Below, one piece after another: positions 16,192 to 23,573 of a stretch of DNA of 36,745 nucleotides (the first letter of the stretch is position 1; every line of letters begins with the position of its first letter). The stretch covers positions 1 to 36,745 of the forward strand of contig NZ_JAFLVR010000022.1 of the NCBI RefSeq assembly GCF_017315985.1, given 5' to 3'. The position numbers were made by a program, and so were the translations under genes. The stretch comes from Candidatus Enterococcus murrayae (GTDB lineage Bacteria > Bacillota > Bacilli > Lactobacillales > Enterococcaceae). The notes under the pieces are model-generated. The model saw only the letters and a list, made by a program, of their open reading frames with translations. It was not told the DNA's origin and did not search any database.

Positions 16192-16446
16192 ATGAAAATT
16201 TCAGAGATGAAAAATATTGGTGTAGTAAATGAAGAGAAGTTGGAGCAGGTTGGGATAGTTACCCCTGATCAGTTGCGGGAATTGGGAACAGAGGCTGCCT
16301 TTTTAAAAATCCGCCATTTGGTAGATGACGGGGCTTGTTTGCATTTGTTGTACGGCTTAGAAGGGGCGATTCAGGATATCCCTAAGCGTGAATTAAGTGA
16401 ACGGCGAAAAGCGGAACTGCGTGATTTCTTCAAACAATTAAATTAG
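16192..16446 (+). CDS. TfoX C-terminal-domain protein
   Basis: 84 aa matching the stand-alone C-terminal domain of TfoX/Sxy (MKISEMKNIGVVNEEKLEQVGIVTPDQLRELGTEAAFLKIR...LLYGLEGAIQ). This is a small helical domain related to helix-hairpin-helix folds. In Proteobacteria the full protein promotes competence; here only this domain is present, so a competence role should not be assumed. ATG 16192 is chosen over an upstream in-frame start because two ribosome-site-like GGAG sequences precede it. A small membrane-protein gene follows. Confidence 0.82.
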   Translation: MKISEMKNIGVVNEEKLEQVGIVTPDQLRELGTEAAFLKIRHLVDDGACLHLLYGLEGAIQDIPKRELSERRKAELRDFFKQLN

Positions 16447-16515
16447 ATTTCTTTGACTTTGCTTGCTGAGAGAAAGTGTTCGCGTTACACTACATACAAA
16501 AAAGGAAGTGGCCTT

Positions 16516-16686
16516 TTGTATCTGATCGCATTAGTGATTTTTGTCATCTTGGTCGGTGCGTATACTATTTTTATCTATCTGGCACGCCGCAAGCAAAGGA
16601 ATGTGACACCGCTGATGGTGAACATTCAGGTAACGCTGAATCTGATCTTGATTGTCGCAGGTCTGATTTACTTGATTTTTGGATAA
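16516..16686 (+). CDS. Small two-helix membrane protein
   Basis: About 56 aa if started at TTG 16516, which follows AAAGGAAG at 8 bases; a longer frame from 16453 lacks a good ribosome site. Two hydrophobic helices (YLIALVIFVILVGAYTIFIYLA and MVNIQVTLNLILIVAGLIYLIF) are separated by a basic loop (RRKQRN). Family not recognised. It is probably cotranscribed with the TfoX-domain gene and is followed by a terminator. Confidence 0.65.
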   Translation: MYLIALVIFVILVGAYTIFIYLARRKQRNVTPLMVNIQVTLNLILIVAGLIYLIFG

Positions 16687-16687
16687 G

Positions 16688-16722
16688 AAAAGGAGGATGA
16701 CGACTGTCATTCCTCCTTTTTT
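16688..16722. terminator. Terminator between convergent genes
   Basis: Stem aaaggagg-a-tgac / gtca-tt-cctccttt with loop gact and a T-run. It lies between the stop of the small membrane protein and the stop of the convergent YccF-family gene. Confidence 0.85.
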
Positions 16723-17089
16723 AACGAATAGAAACGATCTGGGCGCCAAAGGGCATTAAGGCTAAGCGAGCCAGCTTCAGTGATTGCGCGGCAAACGGAA
16801 TTCCCACGATCGTAAGACATAGCACCACAGCGCTGGCCAGATGTCCAATGGCTAAGGGGACACCAGAAACAATCAACCAAATAATATTGACAATCAAATT
16901 TAACCCCGTTCCATGATAAACAATATCCTTGCCAAACGGAGCAAAGCTCAGACTGGCAAATTTGAAGCATTGCAGGCCGATCGGGATGCCGATAATGGTG
17001 ATACACCACAAAACGCCGGCAAGACACCAAGTCAGCCCGCCGATCAGTCCGCCAAAGATGAACCAGATGATATTACCTAAGCAAGACAT
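16721..17089 (-). CDS. YccF-family (DUF307) membrane protein
   Basis: 122 aa with two tandem copies of the YccF pattern: LGNIIWFIFGGLIGGLTWCLAGVLWCITIIGIPIGLQCFKFASLSFAPFGK, then LIVNIIWLIVSGVPLAIGHLASAVVLCLTIVGIPFAAQSLKLARLALMPFG. Each copy has two membrane helices with an IxGIP turn. The function of the family is unknown. ATG 17089 is supported by GGAGGG 7 bases upstream; a longer frame starting at 17143 lacks such support. Divergent from the hydrolase gene at 17199. Confidence 0.85.
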   Translation of the reverse strand: MSCLGNIIWFIFGGLIGGLTWCLAGVLWCITIIGIPIGLQCFKFASLSFAPFGKDIVYHGTGLNLIVNIIWLIVSGVPLAIGHLASAVVLCLTIVGIPFAAQSLKLARLALMPFGAQIVSIR

Positions 17090-17198
17090 ATTCCATCCCT
17101 CCATTATCCATAGTTTACCACTTTTTGCTAGATGCACCTCCAACTTAAGATGGAATTACATAGAAAAAAAGCGAAAGTACGCGAGAAAGGAAAAGCCG

Positions 17199-18122
17199 AT
17201 GTTAGAAAAATTTGAACTGCTTTCTGTTGATCAGAAAACATTTTTACAGGCCTATCACTGGTCCTGCAAGGAGCCAAAAGCGGTCCTTCAAGTGACGCAT
17301 GGAATGGCGGAGCACTTGATGCGCTATGAACCGTTGGCTAATTATTTAAACGAACGGAATATCGCGGTGATCGGGCATGATCATCTGGGACATGGGGCAT
17401 CTGTTGGGGAAAATCCGCAGGGCTATTTCCATGATGAAACCATCAAACATGGACTGGTTCAGGATTTATATCAAGTAACGAAATGGGGGCAGTCACACTA
17501 TCCCGATTTACCCTTCTTTGTTTTAGGACATAGTATGGGATCGTTTGTGCTGCGAAATTACCTAGCTGAATATGGCGAGCAGATTGATGGAGCGATACTG
17601 GTGGGTACAGGGCAGCAGCCGGTGCGGCTGACTCGTTTTGGTCAAGGGGCCGCTAAAGTGCTGAGTCGATTTCAAGGGAAAAAGCACCCCAGCAGGCTGA
17701 TCGATCAGTTGGCGTTCGGCAATATGAATCGCAAGATCTTCAATAAACGAACCGATAAGGATTGGCTAGTCAGCTTAGCTGAGGAAGTAGATGCTTACTT
17801 GGCAGATCCAAACTGCGGCTTTTTGTTTACCTTGAGCGGGTATCACGAGCTTTTTTCGCTGATTATTCGCGCGCAGGAGCCGGAGCTGTTAAAAAAAATA
17901 CCGAAAAAGCTTCCGTTGCTGTTTCTCTCTGGTAAAGAAGACCCAGTTGGAGAATATGGCAAAGGGGTGATGAAAGCAGCCAAGGCGTATCAGGCTGCCG
18001 GCGTGGAGCAGGTGACAGTGCAGCTGTACGAAAAAGCCCGCCATGAACTGTTGAACGAAACTCAAAAACTTACAGTTTTTCAAGATATTTGCAAATGGAT
18101 GGAAAATATTTCTGAAAAATGA
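17199..18122 (+). CDS. Alpha/beta hydrolase, monoacylglycerol-lipase-like
   Basis: 307 aa, cytoplasmic, of the serine aminopeptidase S33 / lysophospholipase group. The oxyanion region is QVTHGMAEHLMRYEPLANYL (about 31-50). The nucleophile elbow is GHSMGS with S112; D248 (LSGKEDPVG) and H282 (ARHELLNE) complete the triad. This arrangement is typical of monoglyceride lipases (L-phospholipases) that cleave short lipid esters. ATG 17199 follows GAAAGGAAAA. The carbonic anhydrase gene begins 36 bp after its stop, with no terminator between, so the two may be cotranscribed. Confidence 0.9.
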   Translation: MLEKFELLSVDQKTFLQAYHWSCKEPKAVLQVTHGMAEHLMRYEPLANYLNERNIAVIGHDHLGHGASVGENPQGYFHDETIKHGLVQDLYQVTKWGQSHYPDLPFFVLGHSMGSFVLRNYLAEYGEQIDGAILVGTGQQPVRLTRFGQGAAKVLSRFQGKKHPSRLIDQLAFGNMNRKIFNKRTDKDWLVSLAEEVDAYLADPNCGFLFTLSGYHELFSLIIRAQEPELLKKIPKKLPLLFLSGKEDPVGEYGKGVMKAAKAYQAAGVEQVTVQLYEKARHELLNETQKLTVFQDICKWMENISEK

Positions 18123-18158
18123 TATTATTGTAAAAATTTTAGGTAATTGAGGGATCAT

Positions 18159-18800
18159 ATGAAAGCAAAATTTTTGATAGATTATTGCCACCAAGGTGAT
18201 TGGGAGCCGCAAAACGGTCTGCGCCAATCACCGATTGATATCCAAACATCTCAAATTGAAAGCAATGATACATTAGCCAAACTGCAAGTAAACCTTTCAG
18301 AAACGACCGCGACTTTTTTTAATAATGGACAAAATCTGCAGTTATTAGGAGCCGGCCAAGCAAGCTTCAACAATCGTGTGTTTAACTTTGTCCAAGTGCA
18401 TTTTCATGCTGATGGGGAGCATCGCTTAGACGGCAAGATTTTTCCGTTAGAAGGTCATTTTCTCTTCCAATCAGCCAACGGTCAGCTGGCGGTTATTGGC
18501 GTACTTTATCAGGTAGGTGCGTTTAATCCCGATTTTGAACAGGTGTTGAACCAATATGATCAGGAAAAGGGAAGCGGCAGCTTTTCTGTTGCGAGCCTGA
18601 TGCCTGAAAATAAAAGCTATTACCATTACATCGGCTCGTTGACGACTCCGCCGTTAACGGAAGGGGTCGAGTGGTATGTGATGCAAAACATTTTAGAAGT
18701 GTCGGCGGAACAGGTTCTGAGATTTCTAGCCATTCATGGAAGAAATAATCGGGAGTGTCAGCCAATCAATGAGCGCAAAATTTTAAGCTATAACGAATAA
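18159..18800 (+). CDS. Alpha-class carbonic anhydrase
   Basis: 213 aa. It interconverts CO2 and bicarbonate. QSPIDI (23-28) is the alpha-class signature. Zinc ligands are H81 and H83 in QVHFHADGEH and H100 in LEGHFLF; SLTTPPLTEGVEW supplies the conserved Thr. Most alpha-class bacterial enzymes are exported, but here the N-terminus (MKAKFLIDYCHQGDW) runs straight into the catalytic fold with no signal peptide, so it should stay in the cytoplasm. ATG 18159 is preferred to the in-frame TTG 18147; GAGGGA precedes it closely. A hairpin with T-run follows. Confidence 0.92.
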   Translation: MKAKFLIDYCHQGDWEPQNGLRQSPIDIQTSQIESNDTLAKLQVNLSETTATFFNNGQNLQLLGAGQASFNNRVFNFVQVHFHADGEHRLDGKIFPLEGHFLFQSANGQLAVIGVLYQVGAFNPDFEQVLNQYDQEKGSGSFSVASLMPENKSYYHYIGSLTTPPLTEGVEWYVMQNILEVSAEQVLRFLAIHGRNNRECQPINERKILSYNE

Positions 18801-18834
18801 AGTCGCTGCCAGCTTTTTGGCAACGACTTTTTTG
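18799..18834 (+). terminator. Terminator after the carbonic anhydrase gene
   Basis: Stem aaagtcgctgcca / tggcaacgacttt (one mismatch) with a short loop, followed by TTTTTT. It overlaps the stop codon. Confidence 0.82.
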
Positions 18835-18898
18835 ACTATAAAGAAAGTATAAAATTTTCACATAAATAAATCGCTTTGTAGCAGGTATATCCATGTCC

Positions 18899-19065
18899 GG
18901 CTTCACGAACTAGCTTTATCGGCAATAAGCAAAAATATTTCGAAATTTGAGAAGCAATTTAGAAATATTTTGGTCTTATTGCTGTGAGACACAGCGATCG
19001 TACTTTGGAGCTGATGTGGAACAGTACCTACTTGGCGCTCAAAAGCTGAGCGAGTTCGCGAAGCC
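18899..19065. repeat. 167-bp intergenic element with nested inverted repeats
   Basis: Outer arms ggcttcacgaactagct (18899-18915) and agcgagttcgcgaagcc (19049-19065) match at 15 of 17 positions as inverted repeats. Inside is a long hairpin, 18920-18947 with 18956-18984 (about 25 pairs, 8-base loop). Three small hairpins follow: gctgtg/cacagc (18981-18995), gtact/agtac (19000-19027) and cgctca/tgagcg (19036-19052), some of which compete with the larger stems. It sits between the 3' ends of convergent genes. It could be a structured RNA or a MITE-like element; no protein is encoded. Strand is undecided, since G-U versus mismatch pairs favour different strands in different stems. Confidence 0.65.
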
Positions 19066-19084
19066 TTTCTTAGTTTCTAAAGAA

Positions 19085-19897
19085 TTAGGCAAGATAATCT
19101 TTTAGTATGAAAGCAACACCTGAGTTCTCATTCGATTTGGTCAGTTTATCAGCGATTTTCTTTACAGCAGGTGCAGCATTTTCCATCGCGATCCCTTTTC
19201 CGCTGATTTTAAGCATTTCTAAATCATTTTCTTGGTCGCCAAAAGCCAATACGTCGGCTAAGTCCATGGATAAGTGCTTAGTCAAAAAGTTCAACGCGGC
19301 GCCTTTATTGACCCCCTCAGCCATAACCTCCAGCCAGTATTTATCAGAGTAGGAGCTGTTGATCCGCTGCTTCTCCAGCTGGGAGCGCAGCTTAACTAAT
19401 TTACTAGTGTCTCCATCAGTAAACGCCAGCTTGAAATAGCTGATCGCTTCCTTGTCGATTTGCTGCCAGAGCTCGTCAACTTTTGATTCCTTCAAATTGA
19501 ACTGGGCATAGTAAGGAGTGTTGACTTCGTTTTTGTCCTGAGCAAAGGAAATTCGGTCATCTTGCGCAGCACGGCTGGCTACAACAGTTACTTCAGTTTT
19601 CATCGCAAAGGAAAGTGCAGTCTTCACTGTAGCCGGAAGAATCGTGTAGCTTTTTAAGACTTTTTTGATGTCGCCATTTTCGATGCGAGCAACATAAGCG
19701 CCATTTGAGGCTAATGTAAAGCCGCTCAAATCCAATTGTTCAAATACTTCTCTCGCTGATTGGATCGATCGGCCAGTCGCCAAAGCCACTGTTCCTCCTT
19801 GGCGATCAAATTCTTTTAATGCCCAAGCATTTTCTTCAGAAATATTTCCCTCTTTATCCAGCAGGGTACCATCAAGATCTATTGCTGCCAATTTCAT
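19085..19897 (-). CDS. HAD-superfamily Cof-type phosphatase
   Basis: 270 aa. A haloacid-dehalogenase-superfamily IIB (Cof-like) phosphatase acting on small phosphorylated metabolites. Motif I is AIDLDGTLLD (nucleophile D7, acid/base D9), motif II ALATGRS, and the motif III/IV region is GVNKGAALNFLTKHLSMDLADVLAFGDQENDLEMLKISGKGIAMENA. The cap domain between (about 80-190) is the type found in Cof proteins. The substrate cannot be told from sequence. It is monocistronic as far as visible. Confidence 0.9.
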   Translation of the reverse strand: MKLAAIDLDGTLLDKEGNISEENAWALKEFDRQGGTVALATGRSIQSAREVFEQLDLSGFTLASNGAYVARIENGDIKKVLKSYTILPATVKTALSFAMKTEVTVVASRAAQDDRISFAQDKNEVNTPYYAQFNLKESKVDELWQQIDKEAISYFKLAFTDGDTSKLVKLRSQLEKQRINSSYSDKYWLEVMAEGVNKGAALNFLTKHLSMDLADVLAFGDQENDLEMLKISGKGIAMENAAPAVKKIADKLTKSNENSGVAFILKDYLA

Positions 19898-20040
19898 CTA
19901 TATCCGTCCTTTTTTGATTCATCTATCTTATAGGTTAGTCCAATTTTCAGAAAATGAACAATTAAACGCTCATGTGAATAGAAAAGGAATTTCAAATCAA
20001 TAAATAAATTAAAACTTTATAAAAATTTAATAATTGATAA

Positions 20041-20096
20041 AGATCCCCCAAATATCGGGATTATTCGCGGTTTTTTTGACTAAATGTTTGGGGTCT
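20041..20096 (+). promoter_or_regulatory. Stem-loop in the leader of the GT8 operon
   Basis: 20041-20055 (agatccccca start) pairs with 20084-20096 (tttggggtct end) in about 13 pairs with two single-base bulges. The 28-base loop contains cgcgg followed by seven T. A later gaggggg at about 20125-20132 could compete for the C-run. It lies about 100 bp before the GT8 start, so it may be an attenuator or protein-binding leader. The 299-bp intergenic region otherwise shows only AT-rich sequence. Confidence 0.4.
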
Positions 20097-20196
20097 CAAA
20101 GCAGTAATTTTGCTTATTTCTTTTGAGGGGGCTAATCTGGGACTTGTAACCAGCTGTTATTAATAAATAGAAAAACTTGATGGGAGTGAAGGATAT

Positions 20197-21051
20197 ATGT
20201 TCTCAAAAATTGAGGAAATACCCGTAGTCACAGCAGCAGATGAAAATTACGCTCCTTATCTGAGTGTAATGATCTCAACGTTATTAGATAAAACTGGAAG
20301 AAAAACACCGATTCGCTTCATTATTATTGATGATGAGCTTTCAGTATCGAGTAAGGAGAAATTGATTCAAACAGTGCATAACTATTCTGATGCGGCTGTT
20401 ATTCAATTTGTAAAGGTCGATGAAGAAATCTACGAAGATTTTTTAGTCAGCGACCATATTACAACGACTGCCTACTTTAGAATCTCTATGCCGAAGATGT
20501 TGGCAGAGAAAAATTATCGAAAAATTTTGTATATTGATTCGGATACATTGATTCTGGAGGATATTCAGAAATTGTATCAGCAGGATTTAGCTGGGAAGAC
20601 GATCGGCGCGATCATTGATCCAGGACAAACCGAGGCATTGGAGCGCTTAGGCATTGATTCTGATGACTATTATTTTAATTCTGGTGTGATGGTCATTGAC
20701 GTTGAGCAGTGGAATCAGCAGCACATTACTGAAAAAACAATTGATTATTTGAAAAATAATGGAGATAAAATCATCTATCATGATCAGGATGCGTTAAACG
20801 CAGTGCTTTATGAGAACTGGCATCCCTTTCATCCTCGTTGGAACATGCAATCGTCACTGATTTTTGACAAGCATCCTGCACCGACGAAGCGATACGATGA
20901 CTGGTATAAAGAAGGGCGGAAGCATCCGGCGATTGTTCATTTTACAGGTCATGACAAGCCATGGAATACGCTGGAGGGGCACCCCTATCAAGAGAAATAC
21001 ATGGATCTATTGAACAAAAGTATTTTTATGGAGACGGTGAAGGTAAAATGA
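20197..21051 (+). CDS. GT8-family glycosyltransferase (first of pair)
   Basis: 284 aa. A retaining family-8 glycosyltransferase that uses a nucleotide sugar (usually UDP-Glc or UDP-Gal) and Mn2+. Markers are the N-terminal VVTAADENYAPYLSVMISTLL, the metal-binding DxD at 114-116 (YIDSDTLIL), YYFNSGVMVID, YHDQDALNAVL, and the C-terminal HFTGHDKPW. No membrane segment is seen, so it is cytoplasmic or peripheral. Enzymes of this type decorate cell-wall polymers, lipids or Ser-rich surface proteins. Its stop overlaps the start of the next GT8 gene (ATGA). Confidence 0.92.
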   Translation: MFSKIEEIPVVTAADENYAPYLSVMISTLLDKTGRKTPIRFIIIDDELSVSSKEKLIQTVHNYSDAAVIQFVKVDEEIYEDFLVSDHITTTAYFRISMPKMLAEKNYRKILYIDSDTLILEDIQKLYQQDLAGKTIGAIIDPGQTEALERLGIDSDDYYFNSGVMVIDVEQWNQQHITEKTIDYLKNNGDKIIYHDQDALNAVLYENWHPFHPRWNMQSSLIFDKHPAPTKRYDDWYKEGRKHPAIVHFTGHDKPWNTLEGHPYQEKYMDLLNKSIFMETVKVK

Positions 21052-21944
21052 AAAAAGAAAAATTTACAGTAGTTTCAAGCTGCAACGATGCATTTGCGGA
21101 ACATGTATCAGCACTTTTTGTTTCGATCCTAGAAAATGCTGAGGGGTCCGCAGCGGATTTTGATTTTTACGTGATCGATGATGAAATCAGCATTGCGAAT
21201 AAACGTTTGATGCGTGAAACCGTCAAAGAATATGATGCGGCGCTGCACTTTTTAACGATTGATAAGAAGTATTTTGCGGACGCGGTGGAAAGTGACCGTA
21301 TCCCGGAAACGGCGTATTATCGGATTGCGATCCCGGAATTATTCCGTGATCAAGATATTGAAAGAATTCTTTATTTGGATTGCGATATGATCGCGCTGGC
21401 GGATATCTCGGCATTGTGGGAGATTGATCTATCGGGTTATACGTTAGCCGCAGTAGAGGATGCCGGCTTCCATCATCGTCTAGAAAAAATGGCGATCGCC
21501 TGTGATTCAACGAAGTATTTCAATTCAGGCTTCATGCTGATCAATATGAAAACATGGCTCTCAGAAAATGTAACGAATCGCGTATTGCGTTACATTCACG
21601 ACAATCCTGAGAAATTGGAATTTCATGATCAGGATGCGCTGAATGCGATCCTGCACGACCACTGGCTGCAGCTTCATCCAAAATGGAATGCCCAAAGCTA
21701 CATTATGAAACGTGAAGTAGAGCATCCAGATCCAGAGGGTGAGAAGGAATATTTCCAAGCGCGCAGAGATCCTAAAATCATTCATTATTCAGGACATGTC
21801 AAACCGTGGAGTCCAGAGTTTACTTCCTCCTTGAAGAAATACTACGAGGAGTATGAAGATTTGACCGCCTTTAACGAGGAAGAAAATGAAGAAAAATCCT
21901 CAGAAAAAGCATCTTCAACGAATAAAACTGGGTTAGTAGGATAG
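21048..21944 (+). CDS. GT8-family glycosyltransferase (second of pair)
   Basis: 298 aa, a diverged paralogue of its upstream neighbour with the same order of motifs: VVSSCNDAFAEHVSALFVSIL, DCD at 111-113 (YLDCDMIAL), YFNSGFMLINM, FHDQDALNAIL and HYSGHVKPW. A Lys/Glu/Ser-rich tail (about 273-298) is absent from the first copy. The start ATG 21048 lies inside the upstream stop (ATGA) with GGTGAAGG ahead of it, so translation is coupled; an in-frame extension from 20961 lies wholly inside the upstream gene and is not used. The pair probably adds successive sugars to one acceptor, which is not encoded nearby. Confidence 0.92.
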   Translation: MKKEKFTVVSSCNDAFAEHVSALFVSILENAEGSAADFDFYVIDDEISIANKRLMRETVKEYDAALHFLTIDKKYFADAVESDRIPETAYYRIAIPELFRDQDIERILYLDCDMIALADISALWEIDLSGYTLAAVEDAGFHHRLEKMAIACDSTKYFNSGFMLINMKTWLSENVTNRVLRYIHDNPEKLEFHDQDALNAILHDHWLQLHPKWNAQSYIMKREVEHPDPEGEKEYFQARRDPKIIHYSGHVKPWSPEFTSSLKKYYEEYEDLTAFNEEENEEKSSEKASSTNKTGLVG

Positions 21945-21979
21945 ACCAGTTGAATAATCAATAAGTAGGAGGATAACGA

Positions 21980-22153
21980 ATGAAGGATAAAACAAAAAAC
22001 AAGTGGGAACACCCTAAAAGTCGTTTTCACCACCAATCAGGCAAAAAGAATGATAGGCAAAAGGATAGCGCGGTTCGCTCACTGCTATTCAAGCTTTTAT
22101 CCGTTTTTGTGATTGGTTTTATCACAAAAAAGCTCAACCAGCGGAAAAGATAA
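21980..22153 (+). CDS. Small basic membrane peptide in the GT8 operon
   Basis: 57 aa, starting with ATG 21980 behind a strong GTAGGAGG. A hydrophilic, basic, His-containing N-terminal half (MKDKTKNKWEHPKSRFHHQS...) is followed by one predicted membrane helix (SLLFKLLSVFVIGFI) and a basic end (KKLNQRKR). It begins 35 bp after the second GT8 gene and is followed by the operon's terminator. Not recognised as a known family. The strong ribosome site and operon position make it likely real; it might tether or regulate the glycosyltransferases. Confidence 0.7.
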   Translation: MKDKTKNKWEHPKSRFHHQSGKKNDRQKDSAVRSLLFKLLSVFVIGFITKKLNQRKR

Positions 22154-22163
22154 GCAAGTAATC

Positions 22164-22200
22164 AAGGGTCCAAGACAATTCATTTGTCCGGGCCCTTTTT
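22164..22200 (+). terminator. Terminator of the GT8 operon
   Basis: Stem aagggtcc..gacaa / ttgtc..gggccctt (with wobble and a small internal loop), followed by TTTTTT. Confidence 0.85.
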
Positions 22201-22521
22201 TATGGTTAAGCGTCAGGAAATCAGCTGATTAGTTAAAGAAAAATTGCAGGTGTAGCTAAGTTTGGAGAGTAATTTCACCGCCTTCATGAAGAGGAAGGCT
22301 TCTTTTTGTATATGAGAAAATGATGAAATTAAATTAGAAATACTTATTAGGTGGTTATTTATTATAAAGAATATTCTTAATGATAAGCCGTTTAATACCG
22401 CCAATCCTTTATGTTAATTTGAAATAAACATTTTGGTATTGAAAAGGCCGTGACAAAAGGATTATTTTATGTGTGTAGATATCTCAAATAAAAATAAGTA
22501 TCAATAGAGAAGGAGGTACAC
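22201..22521. other. 321-bp intergenic region
   Basis: No convincing gene. A small hairpin gccttc/gaaggc (22280-22299) followed by TTCTTTTT looks terminator-like, although a terminator already lies just upstream. The rest is AT-rich with no clean promoter by eye. GAAGGAGG at its end is the ribosome site of the 22522 gene. Confidence 0.45.
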
Positions 22522-22905
22522 ATGGAAGATTATGGGTTGAGCAGACGACAGCTCTTTACATTGACTCGCAAGACATTGGAAAGACGCGTCACTCATTATT
22601 ATAAAGAAACCAACGACGGAAATGGCGCCATCCAAATTTTGGTAGCGCTTCAAGTACGAGATGAGCTGGAGGCGGCAGATTTTTCAATGCTGCTGAAGCG
22701 GCTGGTACGGCACATTTTTTTACAGACCCGCTCAACGGCTGCGATGCGTCGCTTTTACAGTTATTTTGCGGCCTATTTCGAGAAAAAGGAATGGCGGCTG
22801 TTAACGATTAAATTATTTCCCGCAAAAACATATATTGCTGAAAAAATACACGCGCTATACACCCAGTTTATTAAAGAGCCTTTAGCAGGATTAGCAGGTT
22901 CATGA
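22522..22905 (+). CDS. Hypothetical protein paired with a DUF2922 gene
   Basis: 127 aa, mostly alpha-helical, basic and aromatic, without signal peptide or clear membrane helix. The start ATG 22522 has a strong GAAGGAGG. The N-terminus (LSRRQLFTLTRKTLERRVTHYY) and the middle (LLKRLVRHIFLQTRSTAAMRRFYSYFAAYF) are rich in Arg and could bind nucleic acid or membrane, but I see no known motif. It is followed 44 bp later by the DUF2922 protein, and the two are probably one operon. Function unknown. Confidence 0.7.
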   Translation: MEDYGLSRRQLFTLTRKTLERRVTHYYKETNDGNGAIQILVALQVRDELEAADFSMLLKRLVRHIFLQTRSTAAMRRFYSYFAAYFEKKEWRLLTIKLFPAKTYIAEKIHALYTQFIKEPLAGLAGS

Positions 22906-22949
22906 CGAAGAACAGGTGAGGAAAAAAATGAATGAAAGGAAGGAAAAGC

Positions 22950-23573
22950 ATGTTCACATTAGATGCAGAATTTGAAAACAGCAACGGCAAATCCCAACAT
23001 TTGCGCTTTAAAAATGTGGATCCCACGAAAACGGGCGCGGAGATCAAAGCGTCCTTAACCAAGTTAACGCAGCTGAACCTATTTGAACGAAAGGGTGTCG
23101 GCTTATATAAAAAGGTCAAGCATGCGACTTTGATCGAAACGATTGAGACAGAGCTTTTTGACGATAGTCTAAAAACAGCGGCGGAGCCGTCCATACAAGC
23201 AGAGGAACCCGTACGCGCTGTGGAGGAAACGAGACCAGAACCTGAAATGGCCGAGGACGCTCAGCCAGCAACAATGCTTCAGGTCTCTGAAGAAAAGCCT
23301 GACCCCAATGTATTAATCCAAACAATTGAACTGCCGGCGGAAATGAATCCAAGAGAAATGTATCAGAGCGAAGCGCTGTCGATTATCACGGCCTGTGTGC
23401 CTGACGGATATACATTAGAAGATATTCAGATCGACGACACAGAACAGCCAGCCAAGCTCATTCTGACAGAAAGACGAAAGGTGGCGGAGTCCGCTGAGAT
23501 CCCGCAGGCACCGCCACCTACACCAAAGAAAAAACGAAAGCGGCTGCTTGATCGTATCCGGAAACGAGAATAA
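22950..23573 (+). CDS. DUF2922-type protein with long acidic linker and basic tail
   Basis: 207 aa. Residues 1-72 resemble DUF2922 (LDAEFENSNGKSQHLRFKNVDP...TGAEIKASLTKLTQLNLF), a short domain normally making up a whole protein of about 70 aa. Here it continues into a Pro/Glu-rich linker (about 75-120), a second small domain (about 121-178, VLIQTIELPAEMNPREMYQSEALSIITACVPDGYTLEDIQID), and a strongly basic C-terminus (KKKRKRLLDRIRKRE). ATG 22950 is chosen because AAGGAAGG precedes it; an upstream in-frame start at 22932 has a weaker site. No export signal. The extension is unusual for the family. Confidence 0.75.
   Translation: MFTLDAEFENSNGKSQHLRFKNVDPTKTGAEIKASLTKLTQLNLFERKGVGLYKKVKHATLIETIETELFDDSLKTAAEPSIQAEEPVRAVEETRPEPEMAEDAQPATMLQVSEEKPDPNVLIQTIELPAEMNPREMYQSEALSIITACVPDGYTLEDIQIDDTEQPAKLILTERRKVAESAEIPQAPPPTPKKKRKRLLDRIRKRE

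Noticed and set aside
22213-22404. 63-codon minus-strand frame
   Set aside because: AT-rich chance frame with no ribosome site and no family resemblance.
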